Source of the DNA: Pseudomonas asuensis
GTDB lineage: Bacteria; Pseudomonadota; Gammaproteobacteria; Pseudomonadales; Pseudomonadaceae
Direction of reading: 5' to 3'
DNA: 64,000 nt
NCBI RefSeq assembly: GCF_014646755.1
Contig: NZ_BMNW01000004.1
Coordinates: 434,001 to 498,000, forward strand
A program made the translations under genes and the position numbers. The first letter of the stretch is position 1. Each line of letters opens with the position of its first letter. Of the stretch, positions 43,632 through 51,727 are shown in pieces. The notes under the pieces are model-generated. The model was not told the DNA's origin. It ran no database searches and was given only the letters and a program-made list of their open reading frames with translations.

Positions 43632-43937
43632 GCGCTGGGCGCCCCTGGAGCCCTTTTCAATTTTTATGGCTGGGAGACCGTGTAAAGCAAGAATATGGCC
43701 AACCTGACCGGGCGTTTCGGATGTCGTTTGATTATGGGCAGTATATAGACTGTGCCAGTCGGGTACGACAGGGTGTTGACAGTTTAAATAAATTCGTTAA
43801 ACAGCTTGGGCGGCAGCATTTGAATTTGCTATCGTGCTGGTTTGCACATGACAGACCCGACCGGGCCGTGTCATGGCTACACAGGTGATGGTTTGCGTTT
43901 AACCGGTTCGGGCCAGGCTCGTAATGTTGTCCACAAG

Positions 43938-44054
43938 ATGACGGAACGAACGTATCACGGCCCAGTGCTCACACGGCTTTTCATTTCCCTGGTTCTCGCT
44001 CTTATATTAATGTCTCGTCTCCGCCTCGTGCGGATTTACGGCCTCCCTGCTTAA
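43938..44054 (+). CDS. Putative branched-chain-amino-acid-rich leader peptide
   Basis: 38 codons: 9 Leu, 3 Ile and 3 Val, including six consecutive CTC/CTT/TTA/ATA-type hydrophobic codons in mid-peptide and RLRLVRI near the end. The stop codon lies in the loop of hairpin CTCCCT/AGGGAG (44043-44062). The start has no strong Shine-Dalgarno, and a five-codon ORF (43924-43941) overlaps it by ATGA. Size, composition and position fit a leader peptide that senses charged tRNA; translation has not been shown. Confidence 0.45.
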   Translation: MTERTYHGPVLTRLFISLVLALILMSRLRLVRIYGLPA

Positions 44055-44065
44055 CTAGGGAGACG
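44016..44065 (+). promoter_or_regulatory. Mutually exclusive hairpins at the leader-peptide stop (attenuator candidate)
   Basis: GGAGACG (44059-44065) can pair with CGTCTCC (44016-44022), which lies within the Arg/Leu codons, while the overlapping AGGGAG (44057-44062) can pair with CTCCCT (44043-44048). The two pairings cannot coexist. A ribosome stalled on the Leu codons would favour the second, as in amino-acid attenuators. The pairings are seen; the regulatory role is inferred. Confidence 0.45.
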
Positions 44066-44167
44066 TTCACCGGTGTAGCTCGAACCTGTGTGCGGGAAAA
44101 CCCCTGCTTGTCCAGGTTCCACGGTCTAGCGCGAACGTGTGCATATAATTCTAACGAGACTTGAGCC

Positions 44168-45478
44168 ATGAGACCGCAATCCCATTCCGCCTTGCCCGAA
44201 TCACGCCCGTTAGGGCGCAGTGACTATAAGACCCTTTCCCTGTCCGCCTTAGGTGGCGCCCTCGAATTTTACGACTTCGTGATTTTCGTGTTTTTTGCCG
44301 CCGTAGTAAGCAAGCTGTTCTTCCCGGCTGAGATGCCTGAGTGGCTGCGTCAGATCCAGACCTTTGGCATTTTTGCCGCAGGCTATCTGGCCCGTCCGCT
44401 AGGGGGTGTCATCATGGCCCACTTTGGTGATCTGCTGGGCCGCAAAAAGATGTTTACGTTAAGCATCTTTATGATGGCGCTACCCACATTGTTTATGGGC
44501 CTGCTGCCTACTTATGCACAGATCGGTATTGCCGCACCCTTGCTGCTATTGTTTCTGCGCATCATCCAGGGAGCAGCCATCGGCGGTGAAGTGCCGGGTG
44601 CCTGGGTATTTGTGGCTGAACACGTGCCCAACCGCCATGTGGGTTATGCCTGCGGTACGCTGACAGCCGGCCTGACCTTTGGCATTTTGCTCGGCTCGCT
44701 CATGGCAACGCTGATCAATACCGTGTTTACGCCAGTTGAAGTGCATGATTATGCGTGGCGTTTTCCATTCCTGATTGGTGGTGTGTTCGGGTTGTTCTCG
44801 GTGTATTTGCGTCGTTGGTTGCATGAAACCCCGATATTCGCCGAGCTTCAGTTGCGCAAGTCGCTCGCCAGTGAGGTGCCGCTCAAGGCGGTTCTGCGCG
44901 ATTACCGAGGCGCAATAGTCGTCTCGATGCTGCTGACCTGGATGCTGACCGCTGGCATTGTGGTCGTGATCCTTATGACACCGACGCTGCTTCAGACTCA
45001 ATATGGGTTTGCCGCTGCTACAGCCCTTAAGGCTAACAGCCTTGCCATCCTCTTCTTGACTGGTGGCTGCATTGCTTCGGGTGCGTTGTCAGACCGTTTT
45101 GGCAGCGGGCGGGTTTTCCTCGTTGGTGGCGCGCTTCTAGGTATCGTCTCCTGGACCATGTATGCAACCCTTAAAACACACCCCGAATGGCTGTTTCCGC
45201 TGTATGCAATGGCGGGCCTGTCGGTCGGCGTCATTGGCAGCGTACCGCGCGTGATGGTGCTTGCCTTTCCGGCAGAGGTGCGCTTCTCGGGGCTGTCCTT
45301 CTCTTATAACTTGGCCTACGCCATCTTTGGCGGACTGACGCCAATGATTGTGACGTTGATGCTCAAGCAGCACCCGTTGGGCCCGGCATATTATGTAGTA
45401 GGCCTTGCTATCCTGGGCATGCTGGTCGGCGCCTGGCTTCTTAGTCAGGAGCGCCGTGTCGTACCCGTCACGGCCTGA
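44168..45478 (+). CDS. MHS-family MFS metabolite:H+ symporter
   Basis: 436 residues, 12 hydrophobic helices. Metabolite:H+ symporter features: GGALEFYDFVIFVFFAAVV in helix 1, ARPLGGVIMAHFGDLLGRKK in the helix 2-3 loop and GAAIGGEVPGAWVFVAEH in helix 4-5. Substrates in this family are carboxylates, betaines or similar; this one is unassigned. It occupies the place of PA5370 beside pst in P. aeruginosa (from memory). It is preceded by the Leu-rich leader region, so a link to branched-chain amino acids or keto acids is possible. The start has only a weak GAG upstream. Confidence 0.88.
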   Translation: MRPQSHSALPESRPLGRSDYKTLSLSALGGALEFYDFVIFVFFAAVVSKLFFPAEMPEWLRQIQTFGIFAAGYLARPLGGVIMAHFGDLLGRKKMFTLSIFMMALPTLFMGLLPTYAQIGIAAPLLLLFLRIIQGAAIGGEVPGAWVFVAEHVPNRHVGYACGTLTAGLTFGILLGSLMATLINTVFTPVEVHDYAWRFPFLIGGVFGLFSVYLRRWLHETPIFAELQLRKSLASEVPLKAVLRDYRGAIVVSMLLTWMLTAGIVVVILMTPTLLQTQYGFAAATALKANSLAILFLTGGCIASGALSDRFGSGRVFLVGGALLGIVSWTMYATLKTHPEWLFPLYAMAGLSVGVIGSVPRVMVLAFPAEVRFSGLSFSYNLAYAIFGGLTPMIVTLMLKQHPLGPAYYVVGLAILGMLVGAWLLSQERRVVPVTA

Positions 45479-45505
45479 CTCTTCTGCTTGCGTCCGAATG
45501 CTGCC

Positions 45506-46684
45506 TCAGACGAGGTAGCGTTCGGCGAGCTTGGCCCAATAACGCGCCCCGATGGGAAGCAGGGCATCGTTGAAGTCGTAGGCGGGGTTATGCAGACTGG
45601 CGCTGTTGCCATTGCCGATGAACAGATAGCACCCCGGACACCGTTCAAGCATATAGGCGAAATCCTCACTGGCGCTGATAGGCGCAAAATTCGGCGCGAT
45701 GGATTGGCCGCCAAAATATTCTTCCGCTACTGATCGCGCAAACGCAGTTTCCTGGGCATGGTTGACGAGGACGGGATAGCCTCGCCGGTAATCGAGCTGG
45801 GCGGTTGCACCAAAGCTCTCCGCCTGGGCCCGTGTGACGCTACGAATTCGCTGCTCCAACTGATCACGAACGTCATTGCTGAAAGCGCGAATCGTCAGTT
45901 TCATATCCACTGCATCAGGAATGACGTTGTCCGCATGACCGCCGTGAATGCTGCCAATGCTGATGACCGCTGTTTCCAACGGGTCGACATTGCGCGACAC
46001 GATGCTTTGCAAGGCCATGATGGTTGAAGCACTGGCTACGATGGGATCGACGGCCTTGTGCGGTACAGCGCCGTGACCGCCCTGACCAACGATGCGTAGG
46101 TCGGCCGTGTCAGCGGAGGCCATGGCCGGACCCTCTACAAAGCAGAACTGCCCGGCAGGTACGCCCGGCATGTTATGAAAACCAAAGATGGCATCGCAGG
46201 GGAATAGATCGAACAGACCATCCTCAATCATGCGTAATGCTCCACCGAGCCCTTCTTCGGCCGGCTGGAAGATCAGATGCAAGGTACCATCAAACGCTTG
46301 TGTCTCGGCGAGGTAGCGGGCCGCTGTCAGCAGGGTCGTGGTATGGCCATCGTGCCCACAGGCGTGCATCCGACCCGTATTGGCACTGGCATAGGGCAAA
46401 CCGGTAGCTTCTGCGATAGGCAGGGCGTCCATGTCTGCGCGAATACCGAGCCGCTTCTTTCCAGAGCCGACCTTGAGGGTGCCAACAACACCGGTGCCTC
46501 CCAGCCCCCGATGAACCTCGTACCCCCAGGCCTTTAGCGAGGCGGCCACCAGATCACTGGTGCGATGCTCTTCGTAGCCCAACTCAGGGTGCCGGTGAAG
46601 GTCTCGTCGCAGTGTGATCATGTCAGGCAGGAAATCTTCAATTCTCAAGGTCGTTTCATCACGATGAAGCGTTTCAATAGGCAT
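45506..46684 (-). CDS. M20 (M20D-like) amidohydrolase / carboxypeptidase
   Basis: 392 residues from the ATG at 46684 (AAGGA 7-8 bases upstream). Di-metal hydrolase. Seen: HRHPELGYEEHRTS near 30, the metal-binding MHACGHDGHTT near 100 (the Cys typical of M20D) and catalytic FQPAEEGLGG near 135. Relatives cleave N-acyl or indole-acetyl amino-acid conjugates, hippurate or aminobenzoyl-glutamate; the substrate here is unknown. It follows an MHS transporter gene by 32 bases, which suggests import then hydrolysis of an amide conjugate. Confidence 0.88.
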   Translation of the reverse strand: MPIETLHRDETTLRIEDFLPDMITLRRDLHRHPELGYEEHRTSDLVAASLKAWGYEVHRGLGGTGVVGTLKVGSGKKRLGIRADMDALPIAEATGLPYASANTGRMHACGHDGHTTTLLTAARYLAETQAFDGTLHLIFQPAEEGLGGALRMIEDGLFDLFPCDAIFGFHNMPGVPAGQFCFVEGPAMASADTADLRIVGQGGHGAVPHKAVDPIVASASTIMALQSIVSRNVDPLETAVISIGSIHGGHADNVIPDAVDMKLTIRAFSNDVRDQLEQRIRSVTRAQAESFGATAQLDYRRGYPVLVNHAQETAFARSVAEEYFGGQSIAPNFAPISASEDFAYMLERCPGCYLFIGNGNSASLHNPAYDFNDALLPIGARYWAKLAERYLV

Positions 46685-46716
46685 GGCGGATTCCTTATAG
46701 GGGAGCACTGGCAAGA

Positions 46717-48024
46717 TCAGTCGAGGTGACGTTCCTGGAAGGCCAGCAGGCCGATCAGACCGATGCATAGCATGCTGATCAGGTACCAGGCAGGTGCCAG
46801 AGGGGCATGGGTGACTTGCAGAAGCCAAGTGACAATAAACTGCGCTGTGCCGCCAAACAGAGTGACGCCAATGGCATAGGTCATGGCAAGGCCTGTTGCC
46901 CGGACGGAGCGGGGCAGGGACTCACTGATGAGCAGCAGACCCGCCGTCATGTTCATGCCTAGCGCAGCTACGACAATCAATCGGCAGAGTAGGGCAAGCC
47001 CTTGCGTATCTGGTGAGTCCAGCCAGGCGAAGGCGGGATAGATGTTAAGGATAGCGATAACCAATGCGATGGCAGCCAACCGCTTATGATGGCCAAAGCG
47101 GTCGGCAGCCAGTCCGGCGAAGAGGGCGGACACCATCAGCACAGCACTGCTGGCAGTGCTCATCCAATAGGCTGTTGTAGCAGAAAGATGCGAGACCCGA
47201 GTGGTATACGTCGGCATGTAGAACAGGATGATATAGGTCATCAAGGTGGCCGACATAATGATCAGAAGACCCAGCAGGAAACCTCGTGTATGGCTGCGCA
47301 GAAAGGCCATGACTGGAGCAGGTTCTGGTTTATCGGTTACCTGGGCTTGATAGGTTTCATCCACATGGGCCCGGATGTAGAGGCCGACCGGAATAATCAG
47401 CAGGCCAATTAGAAACGGTACGCGCCAGCCCCAGCTATGCAGCGCCTCTTCGCTGAGCGAGCCGTGCAGGATCGCAGCCAGCATGGCGCCCAGCAGGGAG
47501 CTGCCGCCTTGGCTGATGACCTGCCAGCTGACATAAAAGCCGCGTCTACCCCGGCTGGCTGATTCCAATAGTAACGCTGTCGCTGCGCCAATCTCGCCGC
47601 CTGCTGAGAAGCCTTGTAACAGACGCCCAACCAGCAGGAGCAGCGGTGCGAAGATTCCAATCTGGGCATGGGTTGGCGTTAAGGCAATAAACAGGCTACC
47701 CAGCCCCATCAGCAGAATCGTCAACAGCATGGCTGCCTTGCGCCCGGCGCGGTCGGCATAGGCGCCCAGGATCATGCTGCCCAAAGGGCGCATCACAAAG
47801 CCAACGCCAAATACCGCAACGGCCATAAGCAGCGAGCCATAAGGCGTGTCCGAGGGGAAATAGAGCTGGCCGATCAGGCTGGCGAAAAAGCTGAAGACGG
47901 TAAAGTCGAACATTTCCAGTCCGTTACCCAGGCTGGCGGCAGCGATCAGCTTGGCGCGGGGCAGCGGAGCAGCTATTGCCGATGGCGTAACGGAGGCGGC
48001 GTGCGAAGAAAGCGCATGAGCCAC
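46717..48024 (-). CDS. MHS-family MFS transporter paired with the M20 hydrolase
   Basis: 435 residues, 12 hydrophobic helices. MHS features: NGLEMFDFTVFSFFASLIGQ in helix 1, MRPLGSMILGAYADRAGRKAA in the helix 2-3 loop and GRLLQGFSAGGEIG in helix 4. It resembles citrate/tricarballylate-type carriers, but the substrate cannot be read out. First gene of a two-gene unit with the M20 amidohydrolase and a distant paralogue of the plus-strand transporter at 44.2 kb. Its start is divergent from pstS. Confidence 0.87.
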   Translation of the reverse strand: MAHALSSHAASVTPSAIAAPLPRAKLIAAASLGNGLEMFDFTVFSFFASLIGQLYFPSDTPYGSLLMAVAVFGVGFVMRPLGSMILGAYADRAGRKAAMLLTILLMGLGSLFIALTPTHAQIGIFAPLLLLVGRLLQGFSAGGEIGAATALLLESASRGRRGFYVSWQVISQGGSSLLGAMLAAILHGSLSEEALHSWGWRVPFLIGLLIIPVGLYIRAHVDETYQAQVTDKPEPAPVMAFLRSHTRGFLLGLLIIMSATLMTYIILFYMPTYTTRVSHLSATTAYWMSTASSAVLMVSALFAGLAADRFGHHKRLAAIALVIAILNIYPAFAWLDSPDTQGLALLCRLIVVAALGMNMTAGLLLISESLPRSVRATGLAMTYAIGVTLFGGTAQFIVTWLLQVTHAPLAPAWYLISMLCIGLIGLLAFQERHLD

Positions 48025-48228
48025 GGGGTATCTCCTTGGACGGCCAGAGGTCGATAGCTAGGCAAGCAAGGTTCGCGCCGTGTAGGCACGGCAGGCTTGA
48101 ATTCATCCCATGGGGCGTAGCTGCTGGGGAATTTACTCAATGCAGAAAATGGTGGTGAAAGACAGGCTCCATGATGGTGCGCGGTGCACTAAATACGGTT
48201 GAACATTCAGCGCATAAGCCTGAGTGAC

Positions 48229-48256
48229 GTCACAATATGGTCATATTTCAGTCATA
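48229..48256 (+). promoter_or_regulatory. Pho box upstream of pstS (three GTCA units, 11-bp period)
   Basis: GTCA occurs at 48229, 48240 and 48251, exactly 11 bp apart. The last two units read TGGTCAT-ATTT-CAGTCAT, matching the PhoB consensus of CTGTCAT repeats with 4-bp spacers. It lies 65-92 bases before the pstS ATG. PhoB is encoded in the same window. Confidence 0.85.
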
Positions 48257-48320
48257 TAGTGGCTCAATGCCCATAGGCTGCCGACGGGCGCTACCTAACC
48301 ATCCTTGCAAGGAACGTGGT

Positions 48321-49292
48321 ATGAGATTCAAAAGGCTGATGGCCGCCATGACGTTTGCCGCTGTTGGGTTCGGCGCAACGACTGCTGTAGCGGCCATCGA
48401 CCCGGCTCTTCCGGACTACCAGAAGGCCAGCGGGGTATCGGGCAACCTGTCTAGTGTGGGCTCGGATACTCTTGCCAACCTCATGACGCTGTGGGCCGAG
48501 ACTTACAAGCGTAACTATCCAAGTGTAAACATTCAGGTGCAGGCTGCCGGTTCTTCGACTGCGCCCCCCGGCCTGACCGAGGGCACATCCAACCTGGGCC
48601 CGATGAGCCGCAGGATGAAAGACTCCGAAGTCCAAGCGTTTGAACAGAAATATGGCTACAGACCAACCGCGGTTCCGGTGGCTGTGGATGCGTTGGCGTT
48701 ATTTGTCCACAAGGACAATCCCATAAAGGGGCTGACCATCGAACAAGTGGATGCCATCTTTTCATCCACACTTCTTTGTGGTGGCAAGCAGAACATCAGG
48801 ACCTGGGGTGACCTGGGCATGACTGGCGAATGGGCCAACAGACCGATTCAGCTGTTTGGCCGCAATTCGGTATCCGGTACCTATGGATATTTCAAGGAGG
48901 AGGCGCTGTGTAAGGGCGACTTCAAGCCAAATGTGAATGAGCAGCCGGGCTCGGCTTCGGTCGTACAGTCCATCAGCCAATCACTCAACGGTATCGGTTA
49001 TTCCGGCATTGGTTACAAGACATCCAGCGTACGTACCGTACCGCTGGCCAAAAAAGGCTCTGACAATTATGTGGAAGACACTGAGCAGAATGCTCTCAAT
49101 GGTAGTTATCCACTGTCCCGCTTCCTTTATATCTATGTGAACAAAGCGCCAAACAAGCCCTTGAGTCCATTGGAAAGCGAGTTCTTGAAAATGGTACTTT
49201 CCAAGACCGGTCAGGAAGCGGTCGTAAAAGACGGTTATATTCCAGTTCCGGCTAAAGTCGCTGAAAAAGCCAGGAAAGATCTGGGCTTCTGA
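48321..49292 (+). CDS. pstS: Phosphate-binding periplasmic protein PstS
   Basis: 323 residues, the length recalled for Pseudomonas PstS. Signal peptide [20 protein letters not shown] with cleavage near VAA (about 24). Captures phosphate for the Pst ABC transporter. Phosphate-site features are seen: [10 protein letters not shown] near 41, [11 protein letters not shown] near 74 and [11 protein letters not shown] near 185. The ATG at 48321 has AAGGA 7-8 bases upstream. A stem-loop after the stop separates it from pstC, consistent with binding protein being made in excess. Confidence 0.96.
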   Translation: MRFKRLMAAMTFAAVGFGATTAVAAIDPALPDYQKASGVSGNLSSVGSDTLANLMTLWAETYKRNYPSVNIQVQAAGSSTAPPGLTEGTSNLGPMSRRMKDSEVQAFEQKYGYRPTAVPVAVDALALFVHKDNPIKGLTIEQVDAIFSSTLLCGGKQNIRTWGDLGMTGEWANRPIQLFGRNSVSGTYGYFKEEALCKGDFKPNVNEQPGSASVVQSISQSLNGIGYSGIGYKTSSVRTVPLAKKGSDNYVEDTEQNALNGSYPLSRFLYIYVNKAPNKPLSPLESEFLKMVLSKTGQEAVVKDGYIPVPAKVAEKARKDLGF

Positions 49293-49311
49293 GCCTGGCT
49301 TCTTTTACAGT

Positions 49312-49340
49312 TGCCTGCCCGTGTTCTGCACGGGTGGGCA
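49312..49340 (+). repeat. Stem-loop between pstS and pstC
   Basis: CCCGTG (49318-49323) pairs with CACGGG (49329-49334), extended beyond a TG/TG internal loop by TGCC/GGCA. No T tract follows, so it is more likely an mRNA-stabilising or read-through attenuating hairpin than a full terminator. It sits 20 bases after the pstS stop. Confidence 0.65.
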
Positions 49341-49356
49341 TTGGCATGTCTTATTA

Positions 49357-49374
49357 CTGTCATCTGATTGTCAT
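49357..49374 (+). promoter_or_regulatory. Second Pho box, upstream of pstC
   Basis: CTGTCAT (49357-49363), 4-bp spacer CTGA, then TTGTCAT (49368-49374): 13 of 14 repeat bases match the PhoB consensus. It is 47 bases before the pstC ATG, so pstCAB can be driven by PhoB independently of pstS. Confidence 0.82.
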
Positions 49375-49420
49375 ATCTCGTCTTTAGGCTCTGCGCGACG
49401 AAGGTCCAGGCTCCCTATTC

Positions 49421-51679
49421 ATGAACCAAACCCGATCCCCTGCACGCATCGATTTCGATACGCCTGCGATGCGTCGCAAGCGCCGCTGGCGAGCCAGCAT
49501 GGATCGTTTCACGCGGTGGTATGTGCTGGTGGGCGGGTTGGCAGTACTGGCCGCGATTACCCTGATCTTCTTTTATCTGGCTTATGTCGTACTGCCGCTT
49601 TTCAAAGGGGCTACGCTGACCGCTGATGCGGTGCAGGCACCTGCCGCCTGGGTGCAGCAAGCCGGAGCGCCGCTTGCGCTCAGTGTGGAAGAGCAGAACG
49701 AAGTTGGTATGCAGGTTACTCCAGCGGGGGACGTGGTCTTTTTCAGGATCAAGGACGGTGCGGAGCTAAGCCGACAGGCGCTGCCGATTCCTCCTGGCAC
49801 CCAGGTGGTTTCGGTTGCCCGGGATCTGGTCAGACCGGTTCTGGCGCTGGGGCTTTCCAATGGTCGGGCGCTGCTGGTCCGGCACATCTATAAATCGACT
49901 TATCCCGAAAATAAACGGGTCATCGTGCCTCAGGTCGATTACCCCTATGGCCCAACACCCGTTGTAGTCGATCCTGAAGGACGAGCCCTCGAACACCTCA
50001 GCCTGACGGCAGGTGAGGGCGAGTTGACCTTGGCGGCATCCAATGCTTCCGAGCTGTTGGTGTTCAAGCTGACCAGTACAGAGGACATGCTGACCGGCGA
50101 AACCACGCTTGAGCAGCAGCGGGTTGACCTGCCGCGCCTTTCGCAAACGGTTCAGGCGCTGCATCTTGATCCTCGTGGTCAATGGCTGTATGTCATCAAT
50201 GGGCGCTCTGCCGCAGACGTCTTTGACCTGCGTGATCGTACCCTGAACGGGCATTACAAACTGATCGATGATGCTCACAATCAGGTTACCGTGACAGCTC
50301 AATTATTGGGCGGTATTTCACTGCTGGTAGGCGATGCCAAGGGTGGTATCAGCCAATGGTTCATGGCGCGTGGAAAGGATGGCGAGCCCCAACTTCAGCG
50401 CATTCGTAATTTCCAGCTCAAGGATGCGCCGATCACGCAGATCGTAGCCGAGCAGCGGCGCAAGGGCTTCCTCGCATTGGATGAAAAGGGCACCCTAGGC
50501 ATTTTCCATAGCACTGCCGGGCGCACGGTATTGACCGAGAAGGTAGCCGATGGCAATGGTTATCTGGCGCTCTCGCCACGGGCCAACCATATCCTGCTTG
50601 AGCGCAACAGCCAGCTTATAAACTTTACTCTGGATAATCCGCATCCAGAGATTTCCTGGTCGGCCTTGTGGAGTAAGGTCTGGTATGAAAACTATGAAAA
50701 GCCGTCCTATGTCTGGCAGTCCACGTCGGCGAGCAATGATTCCGAACCGAAGCTGAGCCTGGCGCCACTGACGTTCGGCACGCTTAAGGCTGCGTTCTAT
50801 GCCATGTTGCTGGCGGCTCCGCTGGCTGTTGCCGCCGCAGTCTATACGGCCTATTTCATGGCGCCGCGCATGCGCCGTAAGGTCAAGCCAGTCATTGAGC
50901 TTATGGAAGCATTGCCCACCGTTATCCTGGGTTTTTTTGCCGGCCTGTTCCTCGCGCCTTATGTAGAAGGGCACTTGCCCGGGATTTTCAGTTTGCTCCT
51001 GCTGGTACCGATCGGCATCGTCCTGGCAGGGTTTCTGTGGTCACGGCTGCCCGAGTCCATTCGTTTCCGCCTGCCTGATGGTTGGGAAAGCCTGCTGCTT
51101 ATTCCAGTCGTGCTGCTGACGGGCTGGTTTGCGTTGAGTATGAGCCCTCATCTGGAAACCTGGTGGTTTAACGGTGATATGCGGTTGTGGCTGCATGAGC
51201 ACCATATTACCTATGACCAACGCAACGCCTTGATTGTAGGCTTGGCGATGGGCTTTGCCATTATTCCAAACATCTTTTCCATCGCTGAAGATGCCATCTT
51301 CAGTGTGCCGCGCAGCCTGACCTATGGCTCCCTGGCGTTGGGTGCAACACCGTGGCAGACCCTGACCCGAGTGGTCATCCTGACGGCCAGTCCTGGGATC
51401 TTTTCTGCCCTCATGATCGGCCTGGGTCGTGCTGTGGGTGAGACCATGATTGTGCTGATGGCTACCGGCAATACGCCCATCATGAATGCCAATATCTTTG
51501 AAGGCATGCGAACGCTGGCAGCCAACGTGGCTGTAGAGATGCCGGAGTCGGAGGTAGGCGGCACCCACTACCGCGTGCTGTTCCTGGCGGCATTGGTACT
51601 GCTGTCCTTCACGTTTGTAATGAACACGCTGGCGGAAATGATCCGTCATCGACTGCGTAAGAAATATGCCTCGTTGTAA
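49421..51679 (+). CDS. pstC: Phosphate ABC transporter permease PstC (long form)
   Basis: 752 residues, far longer than E. coli PstC (about 320) but typical of pseudomonads. One membrane helix (about 34-58), a periplasmic domain of roughly 380 residues, then a six-helix ABC permease domain (about 450-745) with the EAA-like loop [19 protein letters not shown]. Forms the channel with PstA. The Shine-Dalgarno is weak (AAGGT lies 17 bases away), so the start could be slightly wrong. Confidence 0.94.
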   Translation: MNQTRSPARIDFDTPAMRRKRRWRASMDRFTRWYVLVGGLAVLAAITLIFFYLAYVVLPLFKGATLTADAVQAPAAWVQQAGAPLALSVEEQNEVGMQVTPAGDVVFFRIKDGAELSRQALPIPPGTQVVSVARDLVRPVLALGLSNGRALLVRHIYKSTYPENKRVIVPQVDYPYGPTPVVVDPEGRALEHLSLTAGEGELTLAASNASELLVFKLTSTEDMLTGETTLEQQRVDLPRLSQTVQALHLDPRGQWLYVINGRSAADVFDLRDRTLNGHYKLIDDAHNQVTVTAQLLGGISLLVGDAKGGISQWFMARGKDGEPQLQRIRNFQLKDAPITQIVAEQRRKGFLALDEKGTLGIFHSTAGRTVLTEKVADGNGYLALSPRANHILLERNSQLINFTLDNPHPEISWSALWSKVWYENYEKPSYVWQSTSASNDSEPKLSLAPLTFGTLKAAFYAMLLAAPLAVAAAVYTAYFMAPRMRRKVKPVIELMEALPTVILGFFAGLFLAPYVEGHLPGIFSLLLLVPIGIVLAGFLWSRLPESIRFRLPDGWESLLLIPVVLLTGWFALSMSPHLETWWFNGDMRLWLHEHHITYDQRNALIVGLAMGFAIIPNIFSIAEDAIFSVPRSLTYGSLALGATPWQTLTRVVILTASPGIFSALMIGLGRAVGETMIVLMATGNTPIMNANIFEGMRTLAANVAVEMPESEVGGTHYRVLFLAALVLLSFTFVMNTLAEMIRHRLRKKYASL

Positions 51680-51727
51680 GCGGCGCTCCGGCAGCCGTAG
51701 GACCCTGGAAGGGGCTGGAACTGATAG

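Larger units (their letters stand above)
43632..44167 (+). promoter_or_regulatory. Long structured leader before the MHS transporter gene
   Basis: 536 bases without a conventional gene. From left: TTGACA (43776-43781) as a perfect -35 consensus, hairpin CATGACA/TGTCATG (43846-43874), the 38-codon Leu/Ile/Val-rich ORF (43938-44054), alternative hairpins around its stop, hairpin GAACCTG/CAGGTTC enclosing GGG-AAAA-CCC (44082-44119), and TATAAT at 44144-44149 as a second promoter -10. The structure resembles a peptide-controlled attenuator, but no T tract follows the last hairpin. Confidence 0.5.

Noticed and set aside
49312-49340. Intrinsic terminator after pstS
   Set aside because: The stem is good but no T tract follows, so it is listed only as a stem-loop.
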